Below, one piece after another: positions 26,001 to 38,357 of a stretch of DNA of 64,000 bases; within the stretch, counting starts at the first letter, position 1, and each line of letters starts with the position of its first letter. Below the pieces are notes generated by a model. The model was not told the origin of the DNA, ran no database searches, and worked only from the letters and a program-made list of their open reading frames with translations. The translations under genes and the position numbers were made by a program. Source of the DNA: Sipunculus nudus (lineage: Eukaryota; Annelida; Sipuncula; Golfingiida; Sipunculidae); the NCBI GenBank assembly GCA_026874595.1, contig CM049317.1, positions 57,088,618 to 57,152,617 of the forward strand. The letters are read 5' to 3'.

Positions 26001-26131
26001 CAGATCTAAGTTAAGTGCAATTAATATCAAATCCATGGATGCAGACACATGTTTCTATGTTTCTGTGTCAGATCTAAGTTAAGTACAATTAATATCAAAT
26101 CCATGCAGACACATGTTTCTGTGTTTGCTGC
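26001..26131. repeat. tandem duplication, 68-bp unit
   Basis: CAGATCTAAGTTAAGT starts at 26001 and again at 26069, and the following sequence through ACATGTTTCTGTG is repeated with small indels. Looks like a recent slippage duplication. Confidence 0.8.
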
Positions 26132-26155
26132 TTGCACCAACATGGTTGGATAAGC

Positions 26156-26207
26156 GGGTAGATGGATCGATGGATGGATAGATGGATGGATGGATGGATA
26201 GATAATG
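26156..26207. repeat. (GATG)n microsatellite
   Basis: Imperfect GATG/GATA units. Confidence 0.85.
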
Positions 26208-26340
26208 GCTGGAGAGAATAATGCATGGATAATGATTTTTGCTTGCAACGCCAACCTTTTAAATGAATGAGCACGGCCTTCGCATCGATGGGATTCGAAT
26301 TAATATACCAATATGGCGACAGAAATGAAGATATGTCCTA

Positions 26341-26376
26341 ATAATAACAATAATAATAATAATAATAATAATAATA
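26341..26376. repeat. (AAT)n microsatellite
   Basis: About 12 AAT units. Confidence 0.9.
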
Positions 26377-26849
26377 TCTCTGTATGAATTATTGAAGCGC
26401 TGTATGTTTTGTTTGATGATGTTGCCAAGTCTCTCGTACTACATTTAAACCTCGCGACATTAAGCTATGATAGGACTCCCAATAAAATATATATATTGAC
26501 TAGACATCACGTCCCACGCATCGTTTCATTACAAGATGTATCTTTAGTGTTTCTAAATGCGCCACATCTGCCCATCCTTATAATTCTCGAAGAAAGAATG
26601 CAAAAATATTTGCTTGTGAAGTTAAAAAAAAATTCTCTCACCCATTTTCGCTGACAGCACATTTTGCGCTCTCCGCAAACTCAGCGATTTCCCGGTGAGA
26701 CTGTAAAATGGATTTAGTGTTTCACACATCTAATAAAAATTTCACAATGTATATTTGTTTAACTTGATGCATGCTGGTTACTTGGAGCTTGCATGATTAA
26801 GTATAGACTTCCTATTATTTGCTTTTGTAAGTGGATTAGTATTTACGGT

Positions 26850-27600
26850 AAGACAAATGGAGGCGAGGTTCCTACTGGTCTCCGTGTCACGTGACTAGCC
26901 CAGCATCTTTGTTTTATCGTTAATTAAGTCCCCATCGGCCGATGGCCTTTGGTTTGTGGGTCAAAAATATTCGAACTCCGTGTGGGAGATAACTGGGGTA
27001 TGGGCAGCGAACTGTGAGGGGAAATATCCAGTAATGGACTTGAAGTCTTGCATAAAAAAGCTTAATAAACGACGACGGCGGTTTGTTTATGTTGTGGTAT
27101 GCGTAAGATGCTGGGAGACCAGCTTACGGCTTGACAAAGCGACCGGCAGGGGGAAGTGGCTCCAACCTCCGGACTGTAGGTGATGGCAAGTCAGGCGCAG
27201 TCCAAAAACGCCTTGACATACGCTGTGTTTTACGAGCGGTTTGCTTGAAAGGGGTATGTGTTGGGCGGACCGATGGCTCGTAAATCGAGTGTGTGTTTCT
27301 CCGACCAAACTATCTCATTTGTTCTCCTTAAGGACAGTGCATTGCCTGGATGTGTGCCGCTTGCTTTCCCTTGTCTTTGGTTTGATGTATTTATCATCGC
27401 GACAAGCATGCCCGCCAAATCTGCGATTTTGTATTTTACATTTCCCAGTCTTAACACAGATCGGCGGTGCTTGTCTCATAAAACGTAAAAAACGCTTCCA
27501 TACACTTATTCAGATGATCAGTTATATTAAGGTAATCACCGACCGCTTGTCGGTAATGTCGGAACTCACTGAACGAAATTGATTTAGTTACACCTCCCTG
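26850..27600. other. GC-richer intronic island
   Basis: Unique sequence with CACGTG (26888), a homeodomain-type TTAATTAAG (about 26920) and the palindrome CCATCGGCCGATGG (26932-26945). Overlapping frames on both strands, up to 113 codons at 27241-27582, look like no known protein. Regulatory role is inference. Confidence 0.3.
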
Positions 27601-27978
27601 TCTTGTCCAAACCTCCCCTGAAACTCGTGCCAGTCTTCTATCGAAAAGAGTTTCTTATTTTGAAGAAGATCTTGCGTCCCATACACATCAATTGCAAAAA
27701 CATTATTTTGAAAATAACTCAACCTTCCTACAATGGAAATGCATTACGTTTTAATTACGTCACCTACTTGCCATCGATCATAAAATTTTAGTTTATTTTT
27801 CTTCATCATTTCTTTGAAGATAGATGGCCTTAATTATTTCACAATAACAAATGTTCTCTGGAATAACCGCCATGCCATTTGTCCTTATGGTGTTTGTTGC
27901 AGCATACATGCGGTGGACGATTTATGGAAATATAAAATATATGTAAATTTTTGTAAGCTTAGAAAACATTACGTGCAT

Positions 27979-27979
<1 letters not shown>

Positions 27980-28037
<58 letters not shown>

Positions 28038-28040
28038 AAT
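27980..28040. repeat. (TA)n microsatellite
   Basis: Simple TA tract. Confidence 0.95.
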
Positions 28041-28344
28041 AATTTCCACCATCTAATTATCCACATTCATAGTTGTGAGCAAAAAAAATAAATAAATATA
28101 TAAATCAAATAAGACCCCAAAAAGAAGCACTTGTATTCTAATAAAAATATTCCTTTTTTTATACAGAAGTTGACCGGCTGGGACACAGAAAAAATATGCA
28201 AACACGACACTGATAAAGAATGTTACGCATATATGTAAAGCCTGCATATATTGTTCAATATCCGTCATGGTCTTGTTTATAATAATTCGTCTTATAGAGT
28301 ACCCGATGTTCTCTCTGTACACGAAGCTGATCCGGTGTTAAGAC

Positions 28345-28970
28345 TTGAAACAACCCCCCCCCCCCCATTTAAGACCCCCCCCCCCCCAATTAAGGCCCCC
28401 CGCACCCACCCCCCCCCCCGAATAGTCTAAAATCGTTTTTGGATTACCCCGTCCACCATTCTATAGGGTAAGCCTGAACTTAACTTCAGGTTCCCCCCAT
28501 GTTGTTCAGATTATCCCTCCCAGGTGGCTGATTTATTCAAAATGATATTTTTAATGCCTTCAATGCATGAAACGTGGAATGAATAAAACACGTGAAAGAT
28601 ATACAATTTAAAACTAGAACCAATATCTGAAAAAATATCTAGAAAAGTTACAAAATGATAATTTTGCTCTTAATAGTATTGATATTGACTTAAAAGTTCA
28701 CCAAGGCTCTTACTGCATTACATACAAACATACGATATACAAAGAATCAACCAAATTTCTTACTGGAAAATGCAGAAGAGCGAAAGCACAATAGATATAA
28801 GTAAAACAAAAATAAGCGACTTATTTTTAAGGGGGGAATCTTTAACCGCGAGGGTAGTTGTCAATATACCCTCGCAGTTTATCTGAAATCAATATCATGT
28901 GAACGGGAGCGGTGGTGGTGGGGGGGGGGGGGGGGGGCTGGGGGTTGAATATTGAGTCGAATTTACGTTA
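28345..28970. repeat. segment bounded by C-tracts and G-tracts
   Basis: Long C-runs at 28350-28422 face a long G-run at 28918-28938, so the ends are roughly complementary. The interior partly resembles 40140-40650 (for example CAAAT.T.C.TA.TGGAAAA near 28750 and 40420). It may be a diverged inverted-repeat element; exact ends cannot be set. Confidence 0.3.
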
Positions 28971-30499
28971 TCCCCGTATCCTAAAGCTTGGGTAATCTGC
29001 TACACCAGAGTTCATATGTAATTTTCCATCGCTGCATGGCATATCCTCGGAAAAATCTCCGCCTTATGAACAAACTACAATGTTTTTTACAGATCAGGTG
29101 TGCTGAAACAAATTAAATTGTTCCAGCTCCAACTCAAGATCGCCATTCCGGTACTGTCACAATACATTAGCCAAATAGAAAGAATTAATCAAATTACAAG
29201 GTAGAAATTGATGACTGTTGCGGCCATATCTGATGTTTACTTTGTATATTGATCATTGAAAACGACATCTATGACAAATACCATACAACATGTCAGCCAA
29301 AGGAAAATGAAACCAAAGAAACCTGGGCAGATAATATTGTGCTGAATAGTCTAATATTGCAGTTCACTGTTCCGGCTAAAATTTGTTTCCATTGTTCGCT
29401 AGCTCCGACTGTCATCTCCTCTGTCTTTCTTATAGTGGACAATACGCCTTTGTTGTCATGTTAATTACTCGCAGTAATGGAAGTTTGTATAAAAAACCAT
29501 CAGCTAATTTCATCAAACTTGTTGGCATAATTACGTTTAATATTCCATAACTCAAATGATAAGCTTTCGCCTACAACTCACAAGCGTATTGAGTGCACGA
29601 CATTGCTTAAGTCCATTCATTATTCTCTCTGGCAGGATTTAAATTTTCTCATAATTTACAACATAAACTGTTCATTATCTAAGTCATCATTATGTGCTTG
29701 ATTTAAGACCTACGAGTTCTCTTTGGAGAAACTTTTTTCTCCTGAAATATTTATGGTCTTTTCTGTCGATCATATTTTTTACATTGCAGGTGGTACGCCA
29801 CGATTCATCGTTTGCGAGACCACGCATGGTTAAAGGTAGGGGTACTTTACACGGTGAAAAGATTTTTAACAAAACTTGCCATGATCACCATAGCAACGGG
29901 TTAATAAACACCTGTCCATATGCGAAAAAAAAAAACACAGATGAGATTAAGTTTCAAACTGCACGACAGCCATCTGATCGCTAAACCACCCACACTTTCT
30001 GTCATAAAAAAATATTAATTAAAAAGAATAATGAAACTTTGTGTGATATATTGAATAGAAGTAAAGGGTGGCTTTCTATCCCTTAACTTTTGTTTCATTC
30101 CCCAGAAGTTTTGCTATAAATCGAAAATGTTGACCTTTCTTAAAAATTGGTTAAATATATACTTCCCTTTGAGGAGGGTTTGGGTTTAGATGAGTCAAAA
30201 TAATGACTGTTATATTGATACCATTTATTATAATTGTTATTTATTTATAACATTTATAATATATTTCTGAAAAAAATGAAATATTGATCACGTTTTGTTA
30301 ACCTGAAGACAAAAACGTCCTTGTATATGCACACACCGATTATCAGACACTATCCGATGTCAACAACTTTTGGCGTTTAGATATATTTTCTAGAAATATA
30401 GACATTTATAGCAGATATAACTGAAAATCAAGAAACTAAACACAATCATTAGATGTTTACCACGAGATCATCTAGAGATTCCTGTATTTTAAATCAGCA
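28971..30499. other. intronic AT-rich sequence
   Basis: No recognisable element. Open frames at 29249-29464 and, on both strands, 29690-29984 have no family resemblance. Confidence 0.45.
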
Positions 30500-30812
30500 A
30501 CCTATACTGAGCGACTGACTGAAATTGAAGTCGGCGCTCAAGCCAGTCACAGGTCTCCAGAAAATCCGGCCCGCACTGGCTCCCTCAGCAACGACAAATT
30601 TTGACAGATTGAGTCAGTATATAGTTAGATATTCAAGGCGAAAATAAATTATACTGATAGTGTGAGAGGTGGAGGAAGCCGGAGAACCTAGAGAGAACCA
30701 CTGACCTTGGACGGGCCACTACAACCCACTCTCATGGCAGCACCTGGGATCGAACCCGGCTCGCCAGCGGAGAAGGCAGAGCGTATGTTACCGCTCAGCT
30801 GTCCAGGCCCCG
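30500..30812 (-). mobile_element. tRNA-derived SINE
   Basis: On the minus strand the element starts near 30812 with a tRNA-like head. An A-box-like CAGCTGAGCGGT (30790-30801) is followed by a B-box GGGTTCGATCCC (30746-30757), the internal Pol III promoter of tRNAs. The head mispairs as a tRNA, so it is not a functional tRNA gene. The body continues leftward through a CTCCGGCTTCCTCCACC block to a GACTGACTGA-containing tail near 30500. The left end is approximate. Confidence 0.7.
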
Positions 30813-31471
30813 CCAACTTAATTTATAAATATAAAACCTAAGAATCACAACAAACAAGTATTATAGCATTAAATATGTTCATAATAAAGTTATTCGTTAT
30901 GTTTTATGTAGTCAGTGCTAATGGATTTCTATTTGCAATTTATACATTAAAACATATCAGACCATGTTTGTACAATTATATAAATGAAGTACACATATAC
31001 AGACATTTGTCATATTGATGTTCCTCATACACATCCATCATTTTGATAATATGAAAAGGCTTATTTCCTTGAACATATGAAGCGTGAGCCCCAGCATGTG
31101 CCCCACGTGATTTTTCATACCCGTTTTTACATATCCATATATAATTATATATATATAATTATTTATATTTATACAAACATATATATGTTATATATTTACA
31201 CATAATCATATGTAGATAATTGATCTGGTTTTATCGGCAAACAATATATTTATATATTCTTATATAAGACCTTAAAAACGATATAAGTACATGCGTAACT
31301 ATCCCCAAGAGGAAATAAGACTAAAAATAAAAATTGACATCACTATTCAGAAAGTCCATTTACTTGAGAAGTTTAAATATCTACATTTTTTTGTTTCAAA
31401 TATTTTGATATGTCGATGTAATATTACATGTTTGGATATTCTATTTCTTTAAATTTATTACTTATATTAAT

Positions 31472-31513
<42 letters not shown>
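31472..31513. repeat. (TA)n microsatellite
   Basis: Simple TA tract. Confidence 0.9.
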
Positions 31514-31514
<1 letters not shown>

Positions 31515-31979
31515 CAACGTATATAACTTTCCAGTAACATGTATAACGTGTTATACTTACTTAGATAAAATTAAAAAAAAAAATGACATCATGATGCGTA
31601 CAAGAAAAATTTTTATAATATTTACATATAAAAGTTGACTATTTCGTATATTCATATATGTATATTTTTTTTTGTTCTGGTTAGAAGTTGCATGCACAGA
31701 ACATGCACTCACACACTGACATGGTACAGGCAGCCGCACATACAGCCCTAGATCATTAAAACATGAATCATTTACAGTATTTCATTTTTTTGGTACTTAT
31801 TTTCCTAACTAAACTAAAATTAAACATTCGCAATAAAAATAAACTTATGAATTATATGGAATATTTTTCTCATACCATTAAAGCTCAATCATATATGTGA
31901 CTTATCATATGAAATTAAACATAAAAATATGAACTGTATATAAGAATAAGAGAAGTAACAATAAACAAGTATAATTTAC

Positions 31980-32570
31980 AGTTGTTTATTATTACGCACG
32001 GAAAAACAAACAGTGTCGCGTGCGGGCGGGAGGGTTTATCTGCCGGTGTGTATAAAAGATCCGGGTAAGTCGACTTGTTGAGTTGATGTTATTTATTGAA
32101 GCTCACTTCATATTTTATTGCCGGGTCTCGCTTAGTCAGAAAGGGGTCTGCTTTAGTGGGACTTTCAGCGGGGAAAATGGCCATTTAGACGCTTACTTCT
32201 CGCATAAACGATATTGTACTAGTTCATTTACAAACACTTGGCTTTTCGATTGCGGCCCGTATAAATCTGGTATAATAACTTGCAATCGCCTTTATGGCCG
32301 CGTGGTTTTATGCCCTCTTGAATCGCGAGGCTCGCACTAAATCACAACACAGGGCTTGAGGGATATTTATGTAGACAAAATGGAAACAGGGCCCCACATC
32401 TTAGCCCTGAGACAGCCCGCAGTAACTATACGGCTATATTTACAAGCGCTGTGATGTTTATTGCCCACTGCTCGTCGATACGGCCGAGTGCATTGTGATG
32501 GGGAGTAGAAATATAGGTAATAACAGAAGATTTTAACGACAATTTGAGGCGAGAGAAAGCATACCGGTAG
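31980..32570 (+). promoter_or_regulatory. GC-richer intronic island with a plus-strand TATA box
   Basis: TATAAAAG at 32051-32058 sits in a GC-rich context, followed by CCGGGTAAGTCGAC, which includes a donor-like GGGTAAGT. TTTATGG and TTTTATG motifs follow near 32290-32310. This could be the promoter of a transcript antisense to Hox5, or an enhancer. An 85-codon frame at 32083-32340 has no known domain. Confidence 0.3.
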
Positions 32571-32624
32571 TCCGGTACCATTGATAAGCAAACTAGATTT
32601 GTATATTGTTTCCGGGGTTTTCTA

Positions 32625-32692
32625 ATGAATGTGTTATAAGCCGGAATTGATTAGCCTGAATGTGTAATAGGCCGGAATTGATTAGCCTGAAT
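32625..32692. repeat. tandem duplication (31-bp unit) with TTGATTAG sites
   Basis: CCGGAATTGATTAGCCTGAA occurs at 32641 and again at 32672, and the flanking TGAATGTG.TA...G is repeated too. ATTGATTAG resembles Hox and Hox/PBC-type sites. Lies just after the 32.0-32.5 kb island. Confidence 0.65.
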
Positions 32693-32837
32693 TTAGTTGA
32701 ATGAGAGTTGAATGGGAATAATCTCTAAATATCTTTATGCAATGTCTATTTATATGTTGTGAATTTATAAGTTTATATACGTTATATGTTTCGCGAGAGT
32801 TATGCACATACCTATGTGACTTAAAGTCTGTTCTAAA

Positions 32838-33054
32838 TAATATAATATGATTTAATATAATATAATATAATATAATATAATATAATATAATATAATATAA
32901 TATAATATAATATAATATAATATAATATAATATAATATAATATAATATAATATAATATAATATAATATAATATATAATATAACATATAATATAGCAATAT
33001 AATATAATATATAAAACAATATAATATAATATTATATAATATCATATAATATAT
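32838..33054. repeat. (TATAA)n pentanucleotide microsatellite
   Basis: More than 30 TATAA units, degenerating to the right, directly before the element at 33060. Confidence 0.95.
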
Positions 33055-33059
33055 CATAT

Positions 33060-34021
33060 CAGGGCTCGCCCTGCTCCCAAAAAAATCTTTAGCCAAAATT
33101 TTAGCAATCAGGAATTTTCTTTAGCCATTTAAGAAACACTTTAGCCAGCACTTATTCTCTGAATAATGCACAATTTCCATATTTACCACTGAGCCTAATC
33201 TGAAATATCCTGAATTGAGCATATTATGACAATACTATAATTAAATCAACTGAAGACCAGTCTTCCTCGATAAACTTTTATTTCACAATATTATAGTCTC
33301 TTGTTTTGATCATTCAATAAGGCCTAAAAAATGTTCCTTGTTTCCAGTATCCAGACTAACTCCAAGAAGACCTAGCAAGTCTAAAATTAACTATTATTGG
33401 GGGTTTGAGCCTTGAGCCATGGGGCACAAAAAGGTCACTTCATAGATCTTGTACAAGTCACAAATAATTGAAATTACAGCTAATTATATCACAGTAATGA
33501 TTCAGTTACTTGTTCTATGTCTTAGGAGTAAATTATGTATAAATGTGTAACACAGAGTATACAGTGTGCATATTTATGCATGCAGGAGATCATTTGATTA
33601 CCATGTACCAGCCTTCAAAAGTCAGGATGGGGGTAATATTGCAACCTGGTTCCTCGCTTTTGTTTTTGGACAGTTGTAGAACATTGGAGGGCCTGGTATA
33701 TACTTTTTGGATTATTAAACTAAAACCTATTTGTGAATTAATGTAATCTGAGCAACAGGAACAAAATCAAATCTTAAAATAGTCTTCTAAAAAGACTGTT
33801 TTATATCACATGGTTAAAAAAATATTAAAAATAAAATAAATTCCCTACCTACCTACTCTAAATTTTTCATCACTGTAAGGGAAATAAAGAACTTATTTTT
33901 TAGGCCTTAGGGCATTGAAAAGATGATTCTCGCCAATATATTAGCCAGAGAGGATTTTGTTTCGCCAGATCTTCCCATTGCTAGCCATTGGCGAACTGGC
34001 GAATAGGTAGGGCGAGCCCGG
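33060..34021. mobile_element. 962-bp non-autonomous DNA transposon
   Basis: CAGGGCTCGCCCT at 33060-33072 and AGGGCGAGCCCGG at 34009-34021 are terminal inverted repeats with 12 of 13 matches. CATAT flanks both ends (33055-33059, 34022-34026), a likely 5-bp target duplication, though the AT-rich context weakens this. Sub-terminal TTAGCCA/CGCCA motifs repeat at both ends. No transposase frame. hAT-like ends are possible, but hAT duplications are 8 bp. Confidence 0.7.
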
Positions 34022-34230
34022 CATATAATATATATGTACATACATATAACATGTTGATGATAATTCTTTTGTTATTTTGATCAACCAATCTCTTATAAAT
34101 AGGATTATTTCATATTCTTAACATATTAACGTTAAAACGCTGTTATATCTTATTATTTGCTAGCTTATATATGTACATTGTGAGTTGTGTATTAAAATGT
34201 AACGCAATATAATTGTGAATGGAAATATAA

Positions 34231-34566
34231 GGCCAAAAAAAATTAAAGGTATGGTTCTCAGGCACCGCCCGCATCAATTTTAACCCCCCGCATCAAAAAT
34301 TTTTATTTTGATTTTCAACTGAAACTTACCGCTTTTGAGCTGCAGCCGCTCGGATATTTCTTTCAAGTTGATAAAATCATACAATTTCCTTTGTTATGTA
34401 GTACTTTAGCTTGTTTAGCAAAATAAATCTGTTATTATCATGTTTTTCCCTTTTCATTTGACATTTTTATCGAAACATTCAAAAAAATAAAAATAAAAAA
34501 ACCGCCAGCCCGCATTGATTTCTGGAAAAAAGTGCCTGAGAAGCATACCTTTTTTTTATTTTGGCC
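34231..34566. mobile_element. Harbinger-like MITE, copy 1
   Basis: Ends GGCCAAAA...AAAGGTATG and GCATACCTTT...TTTTGGCC are inverted repeats extending into TTCTCAGGCAC on both sides. TAA flanks both ends (34228-34230, 34567-34569), the 3-bp duplication typical of PIF/Harbinger. No coding capacity. A second copy in inverse orientation is at 50184-50480. Confidence 0.8.
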
Positions 34567-34883
34567 TAACGCTATACAATTTTTTTTAACTAGACGTGAA
34601 CGACACATGAATATCATCTTCTCTCGTTTGCAGAGTGTAAATATTTCAGTACAAACAAGCAAATATTTAGGGATGGATATTTTACGTTGATTGTAAAATC
34701 TAATATAGCATATAGAGAAATTTCAGATTAGTTTATTGATTTATTGAAACATTGTATGGTGTGCAGCGGTTAATTGTGTAAATCAATCGTATCAGAGAGT
34801 CTAATATACATTGTAATTATATTGTTTGCGTGGTATAACTTCGAAAGTGACCTCTATGTTTGGGGTAACAAATTATGTATTTG

Positions 34884-34884
<1 letters not shown>

Positions 34885-34932
<48 letters not shown>
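34885..34932. repeat. (TA)n microsatellite
   Basis: Simple TA tract. Confidence 0.95.
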
Positions 34933-34934
<2 letters not shown>

Positions 34935-35329
34935 CAAAAATTCTCAAAATATATCTTTGGCCAACGTCACATATTAATATAATTCATGTAACATTACGTA
35001 CCAGGAATATCGACAAAAATATGTGATGCTTCTTGCTGATGGGAAAATATTGGTAAAAAGGGATTACTTTTCATGTACGTGAAACATGAACTGTACGTAT
35101 ATGGGCGGAACTGATGAAAAAATAATGAAATAAGAATAACATTATACAAAATACCACTATCGTTATACAGCTGGTTGATTAAATCAAGGAGAAGTTTACA
35201 TGTAAGAGGAAAAAAAAACGAAGGGATTTTGGAACCCCACTGAAATTATCGTCTTGACAGCCATGACAGCTGAGGGTCTGGTTTCAGAAGAGAATGCATA
35301 AAATTTTCTTGTGGATATCTTTAACTTAA

Positions 35330-35870
35330 GTCACTCTGGCATACAATAAGACCTCGTTCAAGGCCCGTCTTTAGATACACGGTGTACTCTTGGTTGGCCC
35401 CGCTCCGCGCCATATGACAACAACGTTTGATTTAATAGGCGCTCAGGCCCGCTATCTCATAAACCAATGGTAGTCTTTTTATTAGGAGAGACCGGGTACC
35501 AGCCGGCGAGGCGCGCCACACGGGCAGGGAACCAGCGGGGAGCCCTGGTGATATGGTGGGAAAATACTGAGATATTGGAAATTTAGCAGAGTGAAAGGAT
35601 AAAAAAACCCCATGGGATGGTCTCCGAAGCGTGGGTAGGGGAAGGTGGGAGATTGGGCGGTAACCGAGAGCACATAGTCCGGTTTGTTCCCGATCCAGAC
35701 TACGGGATTTGCAAGGAGACCAAAGCACTTCTGATTTACTGCCGTTACAACATTGTAAACAACGGGTCTATTTCCCTGCCTGCATACAGATGGCGTCGAA
35801 AAATTAGGGTTTCTCTCATACCAGTCTGCAAACCGACCTGGTATCATGCGACCTTTCTTTTCGTAATGTT
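35330..35870. other. GC-richer intronic island, open on both strands
   Basis: Frames of 136 codons (35482-35892 minus), 98 codons (35432-35728 minus) and 113 codons (35617-35958 plus) overlap each other. None looks like a known domain, and stop-poor GC-rich DNA explains them. Candidate non-coding element; a novel exon cannot be excluded. Confidence 0.25.
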
Positions 35871-36008
35871 TTTTTTTAATCTGTTTGTACATTTAGTTAA
35901 TTTACTGTTATTCTGTTTATATATCTTTTCTCTGTCCTCAATGTGTATATTTCCGTAACACATATCGTATAAGTTTCCAAACGGGATTTAGACTGCAAAG
36001 ATTTGGAT

Positions 36009-36083
<75 letters not shown>
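36009..36083. repeat. (TA)n microsatellite
   Basis: About 37 TA units. Confidence 0.95.
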
Positions 36084-36086
<3 letters not shown>

Positions 36087-36239
36087 GCTCTTGGCGTTTC
36101 ACCAATATTTCTTTATTTGATACAATTTGATTGCCAGTTTGAAAAAAAAGGAATATGGTAATTAGTGCAGTAAACAAGAAAATAATGTAGACAAAATTAT
36201 TTAAATTTTTAATTATAAAGAGGGACAATTAAGATGAGT

Positions 36240-36930
36240 CGAGGAAATTGCATCGCTATAGAAACAAGAGTTTTGTTTTGTCAGTGTTGTTGTTAAGTGC
36301 CGCGTAGCCATGTTGGCTTCAATGCCTACGACACGCCACACCGTCTCGCAGCCAAAGTCAACGGACCCATTACATTAACGCGCGTCTAGTTTTGTTATTT
36401 ACGAGTGGCACACGCACATGTAGAAATCCCCGCAGAATGGATCCATGTCAATTCCAGGCCCATCAGCAAAACACACACGGCGTACAGCCGGCCTTACAAT
36501 TAGGGCAGGTTTTATCTTTATTTCCTCGGCAATCGCTTGCAATAATTTCGATGGCTTAGAGGCAGTCAAATAATTCCAGGGTATCCTGAAGCCAGGCTTG
36601 CAGCCACAAGACAGTCCCAGACAGTTAGTGTTGCTGTTTGTTAAAGCACCAAGGCGGCGGTGCGACTAACTCCCCAGCACTCCTGTCGTTTAACCCGAGG
36701 TCTACAGTAGCCAGTGGATTGATCCAAGTCGCAGCACGTAAACCCAGCGCGCTAGCCGACTAAAGCGAAACGAGGTGCAATTCAACCGGGGAATATCTAA
36801 CCCAGTGGTCACGTGTTAACAAACGCATCTGTCAGGCTTTGCCGGTGTCGGTTTCAATAATTAACCCGTAGGAAACAAGTATATTGCACAAGCGCTAGAT
36901 CTATACACTATAAAACCAGTTCGGCTTGCC
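36240..36930. promoter_or_regulatory. long GC-richer unique island in the intron
   Basis: About 690 bp of unique sequence without long frames. It holds GGATTGATCC (Pbx/Hox-like, about 36718), a CACGTG (36810) and an AATAATTAACC (about 36855). One of the best candidates for a conserved regulatory element on texture alone. Confidence 0.3.
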
Positions 36931-37559
36931 GAAGTATATCTGTGCGTGCCTGCGTGTTTCTGTTTGGCCATGCATTTTAAAGCTCCACTTTGAAACGGAT
37001 ATGTTTATTCTGTAACAATGTGCTACCAGCATAGCAGGGTCTCAATTATCTCGTGTGTGAAGTCCTAGATAACTTCATACAGATAACTCTCTGAACAACG
37101 TTAAGATTATATATTTTTTTTTATTGAGACAGGTGCCAATGTGTATATTGAGTAAAAATGTTGCACTTATCTGTTAACCATTTATAAAGAACAGCTTATC
37201 ACTCGGTTTATCAATCTGTACACTCTCAATTTACTGCATGCCTGATAATATCCATTTTTTATTTATTATTATTTTTTTTAATCTCTTTTGCATTGATATA
37301 AAGGTTATAAGGACAGATATTATAGTGGAGACATTACTCCCGATTCTGTGTTATAATAATTTCAACTTTATCTTTCACATATGATAACATGAAAAAAATA
37401 TACAAAGGGTTTTATATGTTTTAAATGCAAGTAAGTATTGAATGGTTCAAAACGTTATTTAGGTGTTATTAATATCAATTAAGACAGAAGAAAATCAATA
37501 TATAAAGCATCAAGCAAACATACATGTTGATAATGCAAAGTGGTGGGAAAATTTTCATA

Positions 37560-38060
37560 AGCAGTCAAAGGTCAAACGTTTAAACGAATAGCCTTCATTC
37601 CTGATAGTTTAACATCCACGGTATCCTGTTTTCACGTTTTAATGTGGCTAAGCAGCAACTGACCAGTCAATGACAGGCTGCTTTTGATTTACATACCGCC
37701 CCAGCTATCACAAGCTGCAAAAGAACGCTTGCTGGGAAACAGAGGTCAAGGGTCAAGCTACCATCTGACCTTTGAACTTCAGCTGCCCCCAAGGGCAGAC
37801 AGACTGCGGGGAAGCCTCGCTGCGGAACAGTTGAGTATGGCAAGGCCTAAAACCTTGTTTTATGAGACTAGCTTTCAGGCATTTTTATCGTTTCTTTGGC
37901 CAGTTGATAGCTCAGCGCCATTTATATTAACAAACCTCGGCCCACCAAGCTACAAGTGACGCTCAGGTGGCCAAGGTCACCTGGAAGTAACAAGCGCTGA
38001 AAAACTGCCTTTCACGTTGGCGGGCAATAAAGATAACATATCGTGTCACAGGACCGTAAT
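37560..38060. promoter_or_regulatory. candidate intronic enhancer with nuclear receptor sites
   Basis: This GC-richer, non-repetitive island holds an exact DR1 at 37743-37755 (AGGTCA-A-GGGTCA). Ten bases on is an opposing DR1 at 37766-37778 (minus strand AGTTCA-A-AGGTCA, one mismatch). A degenerate DR1 lies near 37563 and an NR5A/FTZ-F1-type CCAAGGTCA at 37971-37979. Sites of one class this dense inside a Hox intron suggest a regulatory element. The role is inference. Confidence 0.4.
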
Positions 38061-38315
38061 AACCTTAAACCTTTCATTTCCTTTCAATTCCATCAACCAC
38101 ATGTCGGCTTGGGATTTAGAAGACTGTGGCGATCTCACGCCATTCGGTATGGATAAGAGTGCCATATTAAAATAGAAAATTCATTACTGAAATGTGGACA
38201 TTTTAATCTGTATGAAGAAATACGTGTTTACACTTGAATAGCCTTCTCAAGAATTACTCGGAATACCTCACAGTGCCTGACATAAAAACCTTTAAGAATG
38301 AAACATCCTCCCCTG

Positions 38316-38318
<3 letters not shown>

Positions 38319-38354
<36 letters not shown>
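38319..38354. repeat. (TC)n microsatellite
   Basis: Simple TC tract followed by a looser CTCTCACT-rich region to about 38580. Confidence 0.9.

Positions 38355-38357
<3 letters not shown>

Noticed and set aside
30735-30812. Functional tRNA gene
   Set aside because: A- and B-boxes are present but the acceptor and anticodon arms do not pair properly, and a SINE body follows.
35482-35892. 136-codon minus-strand frame
   Set aside because: Overlapped by open frames on the other strand and another minus frame; no recognisable domain. Stop-poor GC-richer DNA explains it.
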